Translations under genes and position numbers: made by a program
Notes under the pieces: generated by a model
Seen by the model: only the letters and a program-made list of their open reading frames with translations
What the model was told of the DNA's origin: nothing
Database searches by the model: none
Assembly (NCBI GenBank): GCA_000824845.1
Contig: CCNC01000141.1
Location: 124,001 to 188,000 of the forward strand
From: Mesorhizobium sp. ORS 3359
GTDB taxonomy: Bacteria; Pseudomonadota; Alphaproteobacteria; Rhizobiales; Rhizobiaceae
DNA length: 64,000 bases
Direction: 5' to 3'
In this document: piece after piece, positions 1 to 8,483 of the stretch
How positions within the stretch are numbered: position 1 is the first letter of the stretch
How the letters are laid out: each line of letters starts with the position of its first letter

Positions 1-579
1 TGGCAACGGAGCGCCGGTAAGGCGCCAGGCGAGCCCCGCCAGGATGCCGATGATCAGTGGATTGATGAACAGGCGCCTGAGGAAGCTTTTGACAACGCGC
101 AGCGGGTGCACCGCCTCGCCGCTGCCGCGCCCGAACATCTCGAACAGCACGATCGAGGCCATCATCATGATCGGCAGGTGGATCGAGACCAGCAGCGACA
201 GCACCTCGAAACCGCTCGCGCCGAATATGCCCAGGATGAAAGGAGCGCCGAGCAGCACGACATTGGAATAGGCCGAGGACACGCCGCCGACGATCCCCGC
301 GCGTGCGTCCCGACCAAACAGGCGCGTCGTGACCAGATGACCCGCGGCCCAGGTGATGGCGACGGCGGCGAAATAAGCGCCCCACAGCGACCATGGCGCC
401 ACACCGTGGAAATCCGATTTGACCATGGTCTGGAACAGGAGCAGAGGCATAGCGACGTTGACGGCGAATTCGGCAATGCCCTCCCCGCTCGCCGGCTTCA
501 GATAGCCGGTCAGCCCGGCCAGATAGCCAAGCGCCACGAGGCTGAAGACGAAGAGGACGGTTTCGGTGAGCGGAGTCAT
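1..579 (-). CDS. AEC family transporter, N-terminal part (cut by window edge)
   Basis: This reading frame stays open to the left edge of the window, so only the first 193 residues are seen. It begins MTPLTETVLFVFSLVALGYL and has the run of hydrophobic segments and the NVAMPLLLFQTM stretch typical of the auxin efflux carrier (AEC) family, inner-membrane permeases that usually export organic acids or related anions. A second typical segment, SNVVLLGAPF, lies near residue 100. The start ATG at 579 is the only reasonable one. The substrate cannot be told from the sequence. It is divergent from the histidine phosphatase gene that starts at 724. Confidence 0.85.
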   Translation of the reverse strand, partial: MTPLTETVLFVFSLVALGYLAGLTGYLKPASGEGIAEFAVNVAMPLLLFQTMVKSDFHGVAPWSLWGAYFAAVAITWAAGHLVTTRLFGRDARAGIVGGVSSAYSNVVLLGAPFILGIFGASGFEVLSLLVSIHLPIMMMASIVLFEMFGRGSGEAVHPLRVVKSFLRRLFINPLIIGILAGLAWRLTGAPLP

Positions 580-723
580 TTGGCGGGCGCAGACATTTTT
601 CCCGTGATAGGCGAGCCCCGACCGCTGTGCAATTGGCATGGCGCAGCTTGTTTTCCGGACGGCTTTGCGATCCCTATATGCCGATTGCGGCCTCGGCCCG
701 CCCTGGCCGCCAAAGGACTTCAA

Positions 724-1272
724 ATGCTGCGACTTCTTCTGGCGCTTTTTCTCCTGACGGCTCCGAGCTTTGCCCACGCGACCGATGCCGGCTGGGCGCT
801 GCTGCGCGACGGCGGCCATGTCGTGCTGCTTCGCCATGCCTTCGTCACCGGGGCGACGGACCCGGCCAATTTCGACATCGGCAATTGCGCCACGCAGCTG
901 AATCTGTCCGAGCGCGGCAAGCAGCAGGCAAGCCGCATCGGCGCGCTGTTCGCGGCGCGCGCAGCACCCATCGACCATGTCCTCTCCAGCCGTTACTGCC
1001 GCTGCCTCGATACTGCCCGCATCGCTTTCGAATCCGAGCCGCAGCCCTTCGCGCCGCTCGACCTGCTGAAGACCGATCCGGCAGAGAAAGCCGCCCAGAT
1101 GGCGGCAATCATGAAGGAGATCCGCGGCTATTCAGGCTCGGACAATCTGGTGCTGGTCACGCATCTCGAAGACATCGAAGCGCTCACCGGTGTGGCGCCG
1201 CGCGAGGGCGAGGCTGTGGTCGTTGCGCCGGACGGCGACGGCCTCAAGGTGCTGGGACGCGTGACTTTCTAA
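724..1272 (+). CDS. Periplasmic histidine phosphatase family protein
   Basis: 182 residues. The first ~20 (MLRLLLALFLLTAPSFAHA) form a clear signal peptide, so the product is probably periplasmic. The LLRHA motif near residue 40 holds the phospho-accepting His of the histidine phosphatase (phosphoglycerate-mutase-like) fold. SSRYCRCLDTA matches the second conserved Arg region and VTHLEDI the second catalytic His. The usual RHG is RHA here. A longer in-frame start exists upstream, but the signal peptide fixes the start at 724. Family members include SixA-like and acid phosphatases; the substrate is unknown. It stands alone, with no operon partner. Confidence 0.8.
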   Translation: MLRLLLALFLLTAPSFAHATDAGWALLRDGGHVVLLRHAFVTGATDPANFDIGNCATQLNLSERGKQQASRIGALFAARAAPIDHVLSSRYCRCLDTARIAFESEPQPFAPLDLLKTDPAEKAAQMAAIMKEIRGYSGSDNLVLVTHLEDIEALTGVAPREGEAVVVAPDGDGLKVLGRVTF

Positions 1273-1484
1273 GGCTTCGCGCCGGCTAGTGTTGCTGAAA
1301 TGCAACTCCCGGAAGAAGCCGCAAATTTGCCGCGACAATGCCGCTTGCGACAACCCGTCGCAGGGTCTATAGGCGCGCTCCCGGTCACGAAAACCGAAGC
1401 GAGCGCAACGGTTGGAGCTTTCGCCTCCGCCCGCGCAGGCGGCTTTGCCGCGCTGTGTACGGCGCCGTTTCGGGTGTTGGGATC

Positions 1485-1558
1485 GCCGATGTAGCTCAGA
1501 GGTGAGAGCGCCGGATTGGGTCCGGAGGTCGAGGGTTCGAGTCCCTTCATCAGCACCA
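1485..1558 (+). tRNA. tRNA-Pro(TGG)-like gene
   Basis: The stretch folds as a cloverleaf of 74 nt including an encoded CCA (1556-1558). The acceptor stem has six of seven pairs (one C/A mismatch), the D stem is GCTC/GAGC, the anticodon stem is CCGG/CCGG closed by a G/A mismatch, and the T arm is GAGGG-TTCGAGT-CCCTT. The seven-base loop ATTGGGT places T at position 33 and gives anticodon TGG with G at 37, as expected for tRNA-Pro. Position 26 appears to be missing in this fold, so the call is tentative. It is followed at once by a second tRNA-like sequence. Confidence 0.6.
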
Positions 1559-1630
1559 CGGATAGCTCAGTTTGGTTAGAGCGTCAGACCCATAATCTGA
1601 TTGTCGAAGGTTCGATTCCTTCTCCAACGG
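1556..1630 (+). tRNA. tRNA-Met(CAT)-like gene, probably degenerate
   Basis: D arm (GCTC/GAGC), anticodon arm (TCAGA/TCTGA) and T arm (GAAGG-TTCGATT-CCTTC) are all well formed, and the loop CCCATAA gives anticodon CAT. Two features argue against a normal functional tRNA. Base 33 is C instead of the near-universal T. The 5' acceptor strand overlaps the CCA of the preceding tRNA and pairs with the 3' strand at only four of seven positions. No CCA is encoded. It may be a tRNA remnant or a processing-dependent pair with its neighbour. Confidence 0.4.
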
Positions 1631-1993
1631 CCTGTTAAGCCGACACCTTCAGGTGGTGTTATCCAAAACGGTCCGGGGACCGGAATGCGAGGACTTCACG
1701 GACGGCAGGGCTTCGGCCTCGCCGGGCGGCGACGTCCTGCGCCATCGGCGCGCGGCCAGGCCCGCGGTGACGATCAAGGCGCGGCGCGGCCGGCAAGGGA
1801 AGCTTCGGCTTCCGGCGCCCGCTTCGCCGCCCCGCGATCCGCTCCCGAAGGCCCGCTTCGCGCGGATGCCACCGGTCTCCGGATCATTCGTGCCCGGAAC
1901 ATGAAGTACGACGACGTGAAACGAGAAACGAAAAGGATGATCGACGCATGACGTGACGCCTCGCATGGGGCCATGCCCGACAGGAGTAAGACA
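1631..1993. other. Intergenic stretch without recognised gene
   Basis: About 360 nt between the tRNA-like pair and the slipin gene. Open frames exist on both strands but none has a credible start or family-like composition. The last 20 nt hold the slipin ribosome-binding site AGGAG (1982-1986). The promoter of the slipin gene probably lies here; no convincing -35/-10 pair was picked out by eye. Confidence 0.5.
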
Positions 1994-3136
1994 ATGAAGA
2001 CCATTCTCGAAAAGGCTCTTGGACGCCAGCGCGTCCTCGTGAAGGAAAATGAGCGTGCCGTCGCCCTCTACAAGGGCGAGATCCAGGCCATCCTGACGCC
2101 GGGCGAGCATTGGCTCGCCAACCGGCGCGGCAACCTGGAAATCTCCAGGCACGACCTGAAGAACCCGGAATTCGTTTCGGCTTACGAGAAGGCATTGTTC
2201 GACAAGCTCCCGGACGTGGCCGCGCGTCACTTCACCGTCGTCCGCACTGGACGCATGGAGATCGCCGTGGTCGAGCGCGACGGCGCGCTGCATTCTGTGC
2301 TGTCGCCGGACCGCAAGCTCGTGCTGTGGACGGATGCCGGTCCGTGGAAGGTCACGACCGTCGACACGGCGGCCGATCTCGCCATCGATCCGGCGCTGAT
2401 GCGCCGGCTCGGCCAGGCCCGGAAGACGGAACACATGTTCCTCAACCCGGTCATGGACGGCCAGGTCGGGCTGCTGTTCGTGGATGGTGTGCTCGTCCGC
2501 ACGCTTGACGCGGGGGTGCACGCCTTCTGGAATGTCAGCCGCATGGTCCAGGTGAAGGTCGTCGACATCAAGCGCCAGTCGCTCGATGTCGCCGGGCAGG
2601 AAGTGCTGACCAGGGATCGCGTGACGATCCGCGTCAACATCGCCGCCGAGTACCGGGTCGTTGACCCGGTCCAGGCGGTGAGCACGGTGAAGGACTTCTC
2701 GGAAGCCCTCTACCGCGCCCTGCAGTACGCCTTCCGCAAGACGCTTGGCGCGCTCACGCTCGACCAGATCCTCGACAAGAAGGTCACGGTCGACCAGGAC
2801 GCGGCGGCCAAGGTGCGCGACGACATGGCCGCGATCGGCGTCGAGGTCAGCGACATCGCTCTCAAGGATGTGATCCTGCCGGGCGACATGCGCGAGATCC
2901 TCAACCAGGTGGTTTCGGCCGAGAAGCAGGCCGAGGCCAACGTCATCCGCCGCCGCGAGGAGACGAACGCCACGCGTTCGCTGCTCAACACGGCCAAGGT
3001 GATGGCCGAGAACCCGGTGATGCTGCGCCTGAAGGAGCTCGAGGCTCTGGAGGCCATCGCCGGCAAGGTCGAGCGGCTCACCGTCCACAACGGGACGGGC
3101 GGGCTGCTCAACGATCTGGTCAAGCTCCGCGACTGA
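1994..3136 (+). CDS. Slipin / SPFH (stomatin-like) family protein
   Basis: 380 residues. The SPFH/band 7 core runs from about residue 165 to 300 (VKVVDIKRQSLDVAGQEVLT, RVTIRVNIAAEYRVVDP, ALTLDQIL), followed by a helical region rich in Glu and Arg that normally drives oligomerisation. Unlike most slipins there is no N-terminal membrane hairpin; the first ~160 residues form a soluble domain. The ATG at 1994 is chosen over an in-frame ATG at 1973 because AGGAG lies 7 nt before it. SPFH proteins scaffold membrane microdomains or regulate proteases; the role here is unknown. It stands alone and is followed by a strong terminator. Confidence 0.8.
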   Translation: MKTILEKALGRQRVLVKENERAVALYKGEIQAILTPGEHWLANRRGNLEISRHDLKNPEFVSAYEKALFDKLPDVAARHFTVVRTGRMEIAVVERDGALHSVLSPDRKLVLWTDAGPWKVTTVDTAADLAIDPALMRRLGQARKTEHMFLNPVMDGQVGLLFVDGVLVRTLDAGVHAFWNVSRMVQVKVVDIKRQSLDVAGQEVLTRDRVTIRVNIAAEYRVVDPVQAVSTVKDFSEALYRALQYAFRKTLGALTLDQILDKKVTVDQDAAAKVRDDMAAIGVEVSDIALKDVILPGDMREILNQVVSAEKQAEANVIRRREETNATRSLLNTAKVMAENPVMLRLKELEALEAIAGKVERLTVHNGTGGLLNDLVKLRD

Positions 3137-3170
3137 TGCATGTCGCTCAGCTGACGCGGCGTAAGATGGG

Positions 3171-3203
3171 AAGGGCCGCCGGTTCAAACGGCGGCCCTTC
3201 TTG
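3171..3203 (+). terminator. Rho-independent terminator after slipin gene
   Basis: Perfect 11-bp stem (AAGGGCCGCCG at 3171-3181 with CGGCGGCCCTT at 3189-3199) with a 7-nt loop, followed by CTTGCGTT. It lies 35 nt after the slipin stop. Confidence 0.8.
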
Positions 3204-3329
3204 CGTTCCCAAAGCCGGCGTCCCATCTGCTCCCGGCGCATCAGGCCTTTTCCTGCCGGGAAAAACCGATTAGACAGCGCGCAAAGCAAGATGCGGACAG
3301 ATTCCGCCCGCAACCCGAAGGAAGAGCCC

Positions 3330-3611
3330 TTGTCCACCACGTTCGAGAAAGTCGCCAAGATCATTGCCGATACCAGCGAGATCGATATCGACACCATCAC
3401 GCCCGAGAGCCACACCATTGACGATCTCGGCATCGACAGCCTCGATTTCCTCGACATTGTCTTCGCCATCGACAAGGAATTCGGCATCAAGGTGCCGCTG
3501 GAGAAGTGGACGCAGGAAGTCAATGACGGCAAGGCCTCGACCGACGACTATTTCGTCATGAAGAACCTCTGCGCCAAGATCGACGCGCTGGTCGCGGCCA
3601 AGAGCGCCTGA
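3330..3611 (+). CDS. acpXL: Acyl carrier protein AcpXL for very-long-chain lipid A acyl chains
   Basis: 93 residues, the usual length of AcpXL, the dedicated carrier on which rhizobia build the 27-hydroxyoctacosanoate (C28) chain of lipid A. The phosphopantetheine site is the Ser of GIDSLDFLD (near residue 37). The sequence keeps the AcpXL hallmarks TSEID, TPESHTIDDLGIDSLDFLDI and a long C-terminal FVMKNLCAKID. I chose the TTG start at 3330 because GGAAG precedes it and the family begins at this point; an upstream in-frame ATG would add about 14 unlike residues. It heads the cluster that ends with lpxXL. Confidence 0.9.
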   Translation: MSTTFEKVAKIIADTSEIDIDTITPESHTIDDLGIDSLDFLDIVFAIDKEFGIKVPLEKWTQEVNDGKASTDDYFVMKNLCAKIDALVAAKSA

Positions 3612-3643
3612 TGTTCACAGTGAGCGCGAACTTGACGCGCTCC

Positions 3644-3690
3644 GCGCATGACCCCGAAATCGGCATCGATTTTCGGAAAGGATCATGCGC
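3644..3690. repeat. Palindromic intergenic repeat (GCATGA...TTTTCGGA...TCATGC type)
   Basis: Imperfect inverted repeat with outer arms GCGCATGA and TCATGCGC around CCCGAAA and TTTTCGG. Related copies occur at 53388, 57465 and 63745. This copy fills the gap between acpXL and the next ketosynthase, where many rhizobia carry fabZXL. Confidence 0.7.
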
Positions 3691-3743
3691 AAAATCAAAA
3701 AGTCGCCTGACCCACAACAGCCGCCCATAAGTTCCCACGAACC

Positions 3744-4931
3744 ATGAGTTCCCACGACGTCGTCATCACCGGCATCGGCCTCGTCTCCTCACTGGGAGAG
3801 GGTCCCGATGCCCATTGGCAAAAGCTTACCCAGCCTGGGTTCCAGCCGGTGCTGGATGCGGAGCGTTTCGCCCCCTATACCATTCATCCCCTGCCCGAGA
3901 TCGACTGGAACCTGCAGATCGCCAAGCGCGGCGACCAGCGCCAGATGGAAACCTGGCAGCGTCTCGGCACCTATGCCGCCGGCCTTGCGCTGGACGATGC
4001 GGGAATCAAGGGCAACGACGAGCTTTGCACGACCATGGACATGGTGGTGGCTGCCGGCGGCGGCGAGCGCGACGAGGCAGTCGATGCCGCCATCCTTGCG
4101 GCTTCCGAAACCCGCAACGACCGCGACGTGCTGCTCAACGAGAAGCTGACGACGGAACTGCGGCCGACTTTGTTCCTGGCCCAGCTCTCCAACCTGCTCG
4201 CCGGCAACATCTCGATCGTCCACAAGGTCACCGGTTCCTCCCGCACCTTCATGGGCGAGGAGGGCGCCGGCGTCTCGGCCGTCGAGACCGCCGCCGCGCG
4301 CATCCGCTCCGGGCAATCAACCCATGTCTTGGTCGGCGGCGCCTTCCAGACCGAGCATTCAGACATGCTGCTCGGCTATGAGCTTGCCGGCTACCTGCAT
4401 CGCGGACCATGGAAGCCGGTCTGGCAACGCCAGGGATCCGAGGGCGGTGGCGTGGTCACCGGTTCGGGCGGCGCTTTCCTGGTGCTGGAGCAGCGCGAGC
4501 ACGCGAAAAGCCGCGGCCGAAGGATCTATGCCGAGCTCGGCTCCATCGTGTCCGGCCGCGCCAGACGCCGCCTGGGCGAGTTGGATGCCGAGATCGCGGC
4601 CCTGCTGAAGCAGGCCCAATTGCCCGCCGGCGAACTGCTGACGATATCCGGCGCTTCGGGCGCCCATGCAGCCACAGCCGCGGAGAAAGCGGCGCTCGAC
4701 GCCAATCCGGCGCTCGCCGTGCGCGGCTTCTCGACGCTGACCGGCCATATGAAGGAGGCGCAATTCCCCTTCGCCGTGGCGCTCGCGGCCATGGCGATCG
4801 ACCGCAAGGCCGGTTACCCCGTTTTTGACGCCACAGCCGAGAAGCCGTTTGACGGTGCGCCGAAGACAGTCCTTGCAACGGCGATCGGCTATCACCAATT
4901 CGAGGGCATGGGGCTGATCAAAGCGGCCTGA
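3744..4931 (+). CDS. fabF2XL: Beta-ketoacyl-ACP synthase-like subunit without catalytic Cys (FabF2XL)
   Basis: 395 residues with the thiolase fold of KAS II enzymes (start VVITGIGLVSSLGEG). At the place of the catalytic Cys the sequence reads KVTGSSRTFMGEEGAG, so Ser replaces Cys. The usual NAHGTST His motif is ISGASGAHAAT, and the NKSMTGH motif is STLTGHMKEAQ. These changes make it look like the chain-length-factor partner of type II ketosynthases and not a condensing enzyme by itself. It precedes the complete ketosynthase by 28 nt and probably forms a heterodimer with it, setting the very long chain for lipid A. Names follow the Rhizobium leguminosarum cluster. Confidence 0.85.
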   Translation: MSSHDVVITGIGLVSSLGEGPDAHWQKLTQPGFQPVLDAERFAPYTIHPLPEIDWNLQIAKRGDQRQMETWQRLGTYAAGLALDDAGIKGNDELCTTMDMVVAAGGGERDEAVDAAILAASETRNDRDVLLNEKLTTELRPTLFLAQLSNLLAGNISIVHKVTGSSRTFMGEEGAGVSAVETAAARIRSGQSTHVLVGGAFQTEHSDMLLGYELAGYLHRGPWKPVWQRQGSEGGGVVTGSGGAFLVLEQREHAKSRGRRIYAELGSIVSGRARRRLGELDAEIAALLKQAQLPAGELLTISGASGAHAATAAEKAALDANPALAVRGFSTLTGHMKEAQFPFAVALAAMAIDRKAGYPVFDATAEKPFDGAPKTVLATAIGYHQFEGMGLIKAA

Positions 4932-4959
4932 GGTACCATCGAGGCTGTCAGGACAAAAC

Positions 4960-6231
4960 ATGGCCAATCTCAAAGACCACATGGGCAGGCCGGTCGTGGC
5001 CGTCACCGGCATCGGCGTCGTGACGTCGCTGGGCGTCGGCAAGACCGACAACTGGGCGGCGCTGACGTCCGGCAAATCCGGCATCCATCCGATCACCCGC
5101 TTTCCGGTCGATCACCTCAACACCCGCATTTCCGGCATGGTCGACTTCCTGCCGTCGAGCTCGAAGGGCGCAAGCCACCTCACTTACGAGCTGGCCGAGA
5201 CCGCGGCCCAAGAAGCCGTGTCGGAAGCAGGGCTCGATTCCGGCGATTTCGGCGGCCCGCTGTTCCTCGCCTCGCCGCCGGTCGAGCTCGACTGGGCCGA
5301 CCGCTTCTCGCTCTACAATTCCGACAAGCAGGATGGCGGTTCCGAGAGATTGCTGCGCGTCGCCCGCGCGCTGAAGGAGCTCGACATCTTCGAAACCACT
5401 CAGTTCGGCTCGATCGCCGACCGACTGGCCGACCGCTTCGGCACGCGCGGCCTGCCGATAACGCTCTCCACCGCATGCGCTTCAGGCGCCACCGCCATCC
5501 AGCTCGGCGTCGAGGCGATCCGGCGCGGCGAATGCGACAAGGCGCTATCAATCGGCGCCGACGGCTCGGCGACAGCCGAGGCGCTGATCCGCTTTTCGCT
5601 GCTTTCTGCCCTTTCCACCCATAACGACATCCCGGAAAAGGCGTCGAAACCCTTCTCCAAGGATCGCGACGGCTTCGTGCTCGCCGAGGGATCGGGCGCT
5701 CTGGTGCTGGAATCGCTGGAAGCCGCCCTGGCCCGCGGCGCGACGATCCTCGGCATCATGCGCGGCTGCGGCGAAAAGGCCGACGATTTCCACCGCACTC
5801 GCTCCAAGCCCGATGCGTCGCCGGCGATCGCGGCGGTGCGCGCCGTCCTTGCCGATGCAGGCATGAGCGAGGACGAGATCGAATATGTCAACGCGCACGG
5901 CACCTCGACGCCGGAAAACGACAAGATGGAGCATCTGTCGCTGTCCACCGTGTTCGGCGAGCGTATCGGCTCGATGCCGGTCTCGTCGAACAAGTCGATG
6001 ATCGGCCACACGCTGTCGGCCGCAGGCGCGGTCGAGGCCGCCTTCTCGCTGATGACCATGCGCGAAAGCGTCATCCCGCCGACCATCAATTACGACAATC
6101 CGGATCCGGCTATTGTCCTCGACGTCGTCCCGAACAAGAAGCGCAACGCCGAGGTCGGCACGGTTTTGTCGAACTCTTTCGGCTTCGGCGGCCAGAACAC
6201 CTGCCTTGTCATGGCGCGGGAACCGGTCTAA
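4960..6231 (+). CDS. fabF1XL: Beta-ketoacyl-ACP synthase FabF1XL, catalytically complete
   Basis: 423 residues of the KAS II family. The full triad is visible: Cys in STACASGATAIQ (near residue 173), His in NAHGTSTPEND (near 312) and His in NKSMIGHTLSAAG (near 348). A glycine-rich end, NSFGFGGQNTCLV, is also typical. It should elongate the acyl chain on AcpXL toward the C28 lipid A substituent. AGGA lies 6 nt before the ATG. It is tightly linked to the Cys-less homologue upstream and to the dehydrogenase 37 nt downstream, the standard rhizobial order. Confidence 0.9.
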   Translation: MANLKDHMGRPVVAVTGIGVVTSLGVGKTDNWAALTSGKSGIHPITRFPVDHLNTRISGMVDFLPSSSKGASHLTYELAETAAQEAVSEAGLDSGDFGGPLFLASPPVELDWADRFSLYNSDKQDGGSERLLRVARALKELDIFETTQFGSIADRLADRFGTRGLPITLSTACASGATAIQLGVEAIRRGECDKALSIGADGSATAEALIRFSLLSALSTHNDIPEKASKPFSKDRDGFVLAEGSGALVLESLEAALARGATILGIMRGCGEKADDFHRTRSKPDASPAIAAVRAVLADAGMSEDEIEYVNAHGTSTPENDKMEHLSLSTVFGERIGSMPVSSNKSMIGHTLSAAGAVEAAFSLMTMRESVIPPTINYDNPDPAIVLDVVPNKKRNAEVGTVLSNSFGFGGQNTCLVMAREPV

Positions 6232-6268
6232 GCGGACGTTTTCCCGCTTTTGACAACTGACAGGCCCT

Positions 6269-7297
6269 ATGCGCGCATTGCAACTTATCGAGGACCGCCG
6301 TCTCGAAACGGTGGACCTGCCGCCTCCCCCGCCGCCTCCGCTCGGCGAAGTGACGCTGCGCATCAAGGCGGTGGCGCTCAACCATATCGACGTCTGGGGC
6401 TGGCGCGGCATGGCTTTCGCCAAACGCAAGCTGCCGCTGGTCGTAGGCGCCGAAGCTTCCGGCGAGGTCGAGGCGGTCGGTCCAGGCGTCTCCAACCTGC
6501 TGCCGGGGCAGTTGGTGTCGATCTACGGCGCGCGCACCTGCGGGCTGTGCCGCGCCTGCCGGGAAGGCCGCGACAATCTCTGCGAGCACGTTTCCGGCGT
6601 CCACGGCTTCCATTTTGATGGCTTCGCCCAGGAAAAGATCAACCTGCCGGCGCGCTTGCTGGTACCCGCTCCGCCCGGCGTCACCGAGATCGGCGCGGCG
6701 GTCGCGCCCGTGACTTTCGGCACGGTCGAGCACATGCTGTTCGACAACGCCAAGCTGGAACCCGGCGAGACCATTCTCGTCCATGCCGGCGGCTCCGGCA
6801 TCGGCACCGCCGCCATCCAGCTGGCCAAGAAGATGGGCTGCACGGTCATCACCACGGTCGGCTCGAACGACAAGATCGACAAGGCCAAGGCGCTCGGCGC
6901 CGACCATGTCATCAACTACCGCGAGGACCGGTTCGAAGGCGTCGTGCGCAAGCTGACGAAGAAGAAAGGCGTCGACGTCGTCTTCGAACATGTCGGCGCC
7001 GACACGTTCGCCGGCTCGATGCTGTCCCTGAAGCGCGGCGGTCGCCTCGTCACCTGCGGTTCGACCTCGGGCGTGTCGACCCAGGTCAATCTGATGCAGC
7101 TCTTCCAGCAGCAGCTGAAGCTGCTCGGTTCCTTCGGCTGCCGCATGGAGAACATGGCCAACGCCATGCAGAAGATGGCCGCCGGTCTTGTCGCTCCCGT
7201 CATCGATACCGAGGTGGGTTTCGACGACATCGATGCGGCGCTGAAGCGCATGGAAGGCCGCGACGTCTTCGGCAAGATCATCCTGCGCGTTTCCTAA
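6269..7297 (+). CDS. Zinc-type medium-chain dehydrogenase of the lipid A VLCFA cluster
   Basis: 342 residues of the medium-chain dehydrogenase/reductase superfamily. An N-terminal GroES-like domain carries the structural-zinc-type cysteine cluster (CGLCRACREGRDNLC, about residues 91-105). The Rossmann domain shows HAGGSGIGTAAIQLAKKMG near residue 172. A run of seven prolines near residue 25 is odd but encoded without a break. In rhizobia this gene is always found between fabF1XL and lpxXL and is thought to act in VLCFA synthesis, perhaps as an enoyl reductase; the exact reaction is not established. It ends 20 nt before lpxXL. Confidence 0.85.
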   Translation: MRALQLIEDRRLETVDLPPPPPPPLGEVTLRIKAVALNHIDVWGWRGMAFAKRKLPLVVGAEASGEVEAVGPGVSNLLPGQLVSIYGARTCGLCRACREGRDNLCEHVSGVHGFHFDGFAQEKINLPARLLVPAPPGVTEIGAAVAPVTFGTVEHMLFDNAKLEPGETILVHAGGSGIGTAAIQLAKKMGCTVITTVGSNDKIDKAKALGADHVINYREDRFEGVVRKLTKKKGVDVVFEHVGADTFAGSMLSLKRGGRLVTCGSTSGVSTQVNLMQLFQQQLKLLGSFGCRMENMANAMQKMAAGLVAPVIDTEVGFDDIDAALKRMEGRDVFGKIILRVS

Positions 7298-7317
7298 AGC
7301 AGTTCCAGGAAAGGCGG

Positions 7318-8307
7318 ATGGTCGGCAAAGCGCTCAGGAAAGCCCGCCGGGACTTCATGTTCCGCTACGGCCTGCGGCTGCGCCAGATGGAGCACTGGCT
7401 GGTCGCCAGGCTCGCCATGGTGTTGCTGTCGCTGCTGCGCCTGTTGCCGCCGGACAGCGCGCTCAACTTCGCCGACCGCGCCGCCCGCCGGGTCGGTCCG
7501 CTGGTCGGGCGCCACCGGGTCGCGGTCAACAATCTGCGCCTGGCCTATCCGCAAAAGAGCGACGCCGAAATCGAGGCCATCGCGCGCGACATGTGGGGCA
7601 ACATGGCCCGCCTCGCGGCCGAGTACATTTTCCTCGATGCATTGTTCGATTTCGACCCGGACGCTTCGAAGCCGGGCCGGGTCGAGGTTCGCGGCATAGA
7701 GCATTTCGTCGAGATCGCCGGCGAGAAGAAGCCGCACATCCTGTTCACTGGCCATCTCGGCAATTTCGAACTGCTACCGGTGGCCGCGGCCACGTTCGGC
7801 ATGAACATCACGGCGCTGTTTCGCCCGCCGAACAATCCTTATCTCGCCGACTATATCCATTCGACGCGCCGCTCTTCGATGGGGGCCCTGCTGCCCTCCT
7901 CCACGGGCGCGTCCTTCGCCCTTGCCGCCATCCTGGAAAAGGGCGGCAATATCGGCGTGCTCGTCGACCAGAAATTTTCGGGCGGCGTCGACACGACTTT
8001 CTTCGGCCGCCCATGCCAGAGCAACCCGATGCTCGGCATGCTGGCCCGGCACTATGATTGCGACGTCTACCCCGCCCGCTGCGTCAGGCTGCCGGGCAAC
8101 CGCTTCCGTCTGGAAATCGAGGACAAGCTGGCCTTGCCGCGCACCGAAGACGGCAGCGTCGATGTGGCGGCCACCACCCAGCTGCTTACCGATGTGGTCG
8201 AGCGCTGGGTGCGTGAGGACCCAGGACAGTGGATGTGGTTCCACAAGCGTTGGGAAATCAGCGGCCGCCGCCGCAAGCGGCAAAGGCTGACCAAAGAGAT
8301 CGGTTAG
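7318..8307 (+). CDS. lpxXL: Lipid A very-long-chain acyltransferase LpxXL
   Basis: 329 residues of the LpxL/HtrB lysophospholipid acyltransferase family. The catalytic H-x4-E motif is HLGNFE near residue 143. A short basic N-terminus precedes a hydrophobic segment (WLVARLAMVLLSLLRLL) that anchors it in the inner membrane, and QWMWFHKRW near the end is typical of the family. It should move the C28 chain from AcpXL onto lipid A, which places it last in the pathway and last in the operon. AAGGCGG precedes the ATG directly. Confidence 0.9.
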   Translation: MVGKALRKARRDFMFRYGLRLRQMEHWLVARLAMVLLSLLRLLPPDSALNFADRAARRVGPLVGRHRVAVNNLRLAYPQKSDAEIEAIARDMWGNMARLAAEYIFLDALFDFDPDASKPGRVEVRGIEHFVEIAGEKKPHILFTGHLGNFELLPVAAATFGMNITALFRPPNNPYLADYIHSTRRSSMGALLPSSTGASFALAAILEKGGNIGVLVDQKFSGGVDTTFFGRPCQSNPMLGMLARHYDCDVYPARCVRLPGNRFRLEIEDKLALPRTEDGSVDVAATTQLLTDVVERWVREDPGQWMWFHKRWEISGRRRKRQRLTKEIG

Positions 8308-8483
8308 AGGCCCACGAAACCTATGGGCGGTTTTCCGTCCGATATTACCTCGAGGTAGAGCGGTTCGCTATTTCTGCAAAACGCTCTCATTCCGTCTGGA
8401 TCAGCGGCCGAATGCCGTGGCGAACTCAACCGGGGACGCTACGCCGCGTACGGAAGCGCCCCCGCGGTTCTGGATTGGAGCCC

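Noticed and set aside
1269..1559. Open frame on the minus strand reading KGLEPSTSGPNPALSPLSY
   Set aside because: This is the antisense translation of the tRNA-like sequence at 1485-1558, a known type of spurious protein.
1649..3532. 627-residue open frame opposite the slipin and acpXL genes
   Set aside because: It is a shadow of two well-supported plus-strand genes; high GC gives long antisense frames here. Its His/Arg/Asp-rich composition is not protein-like.
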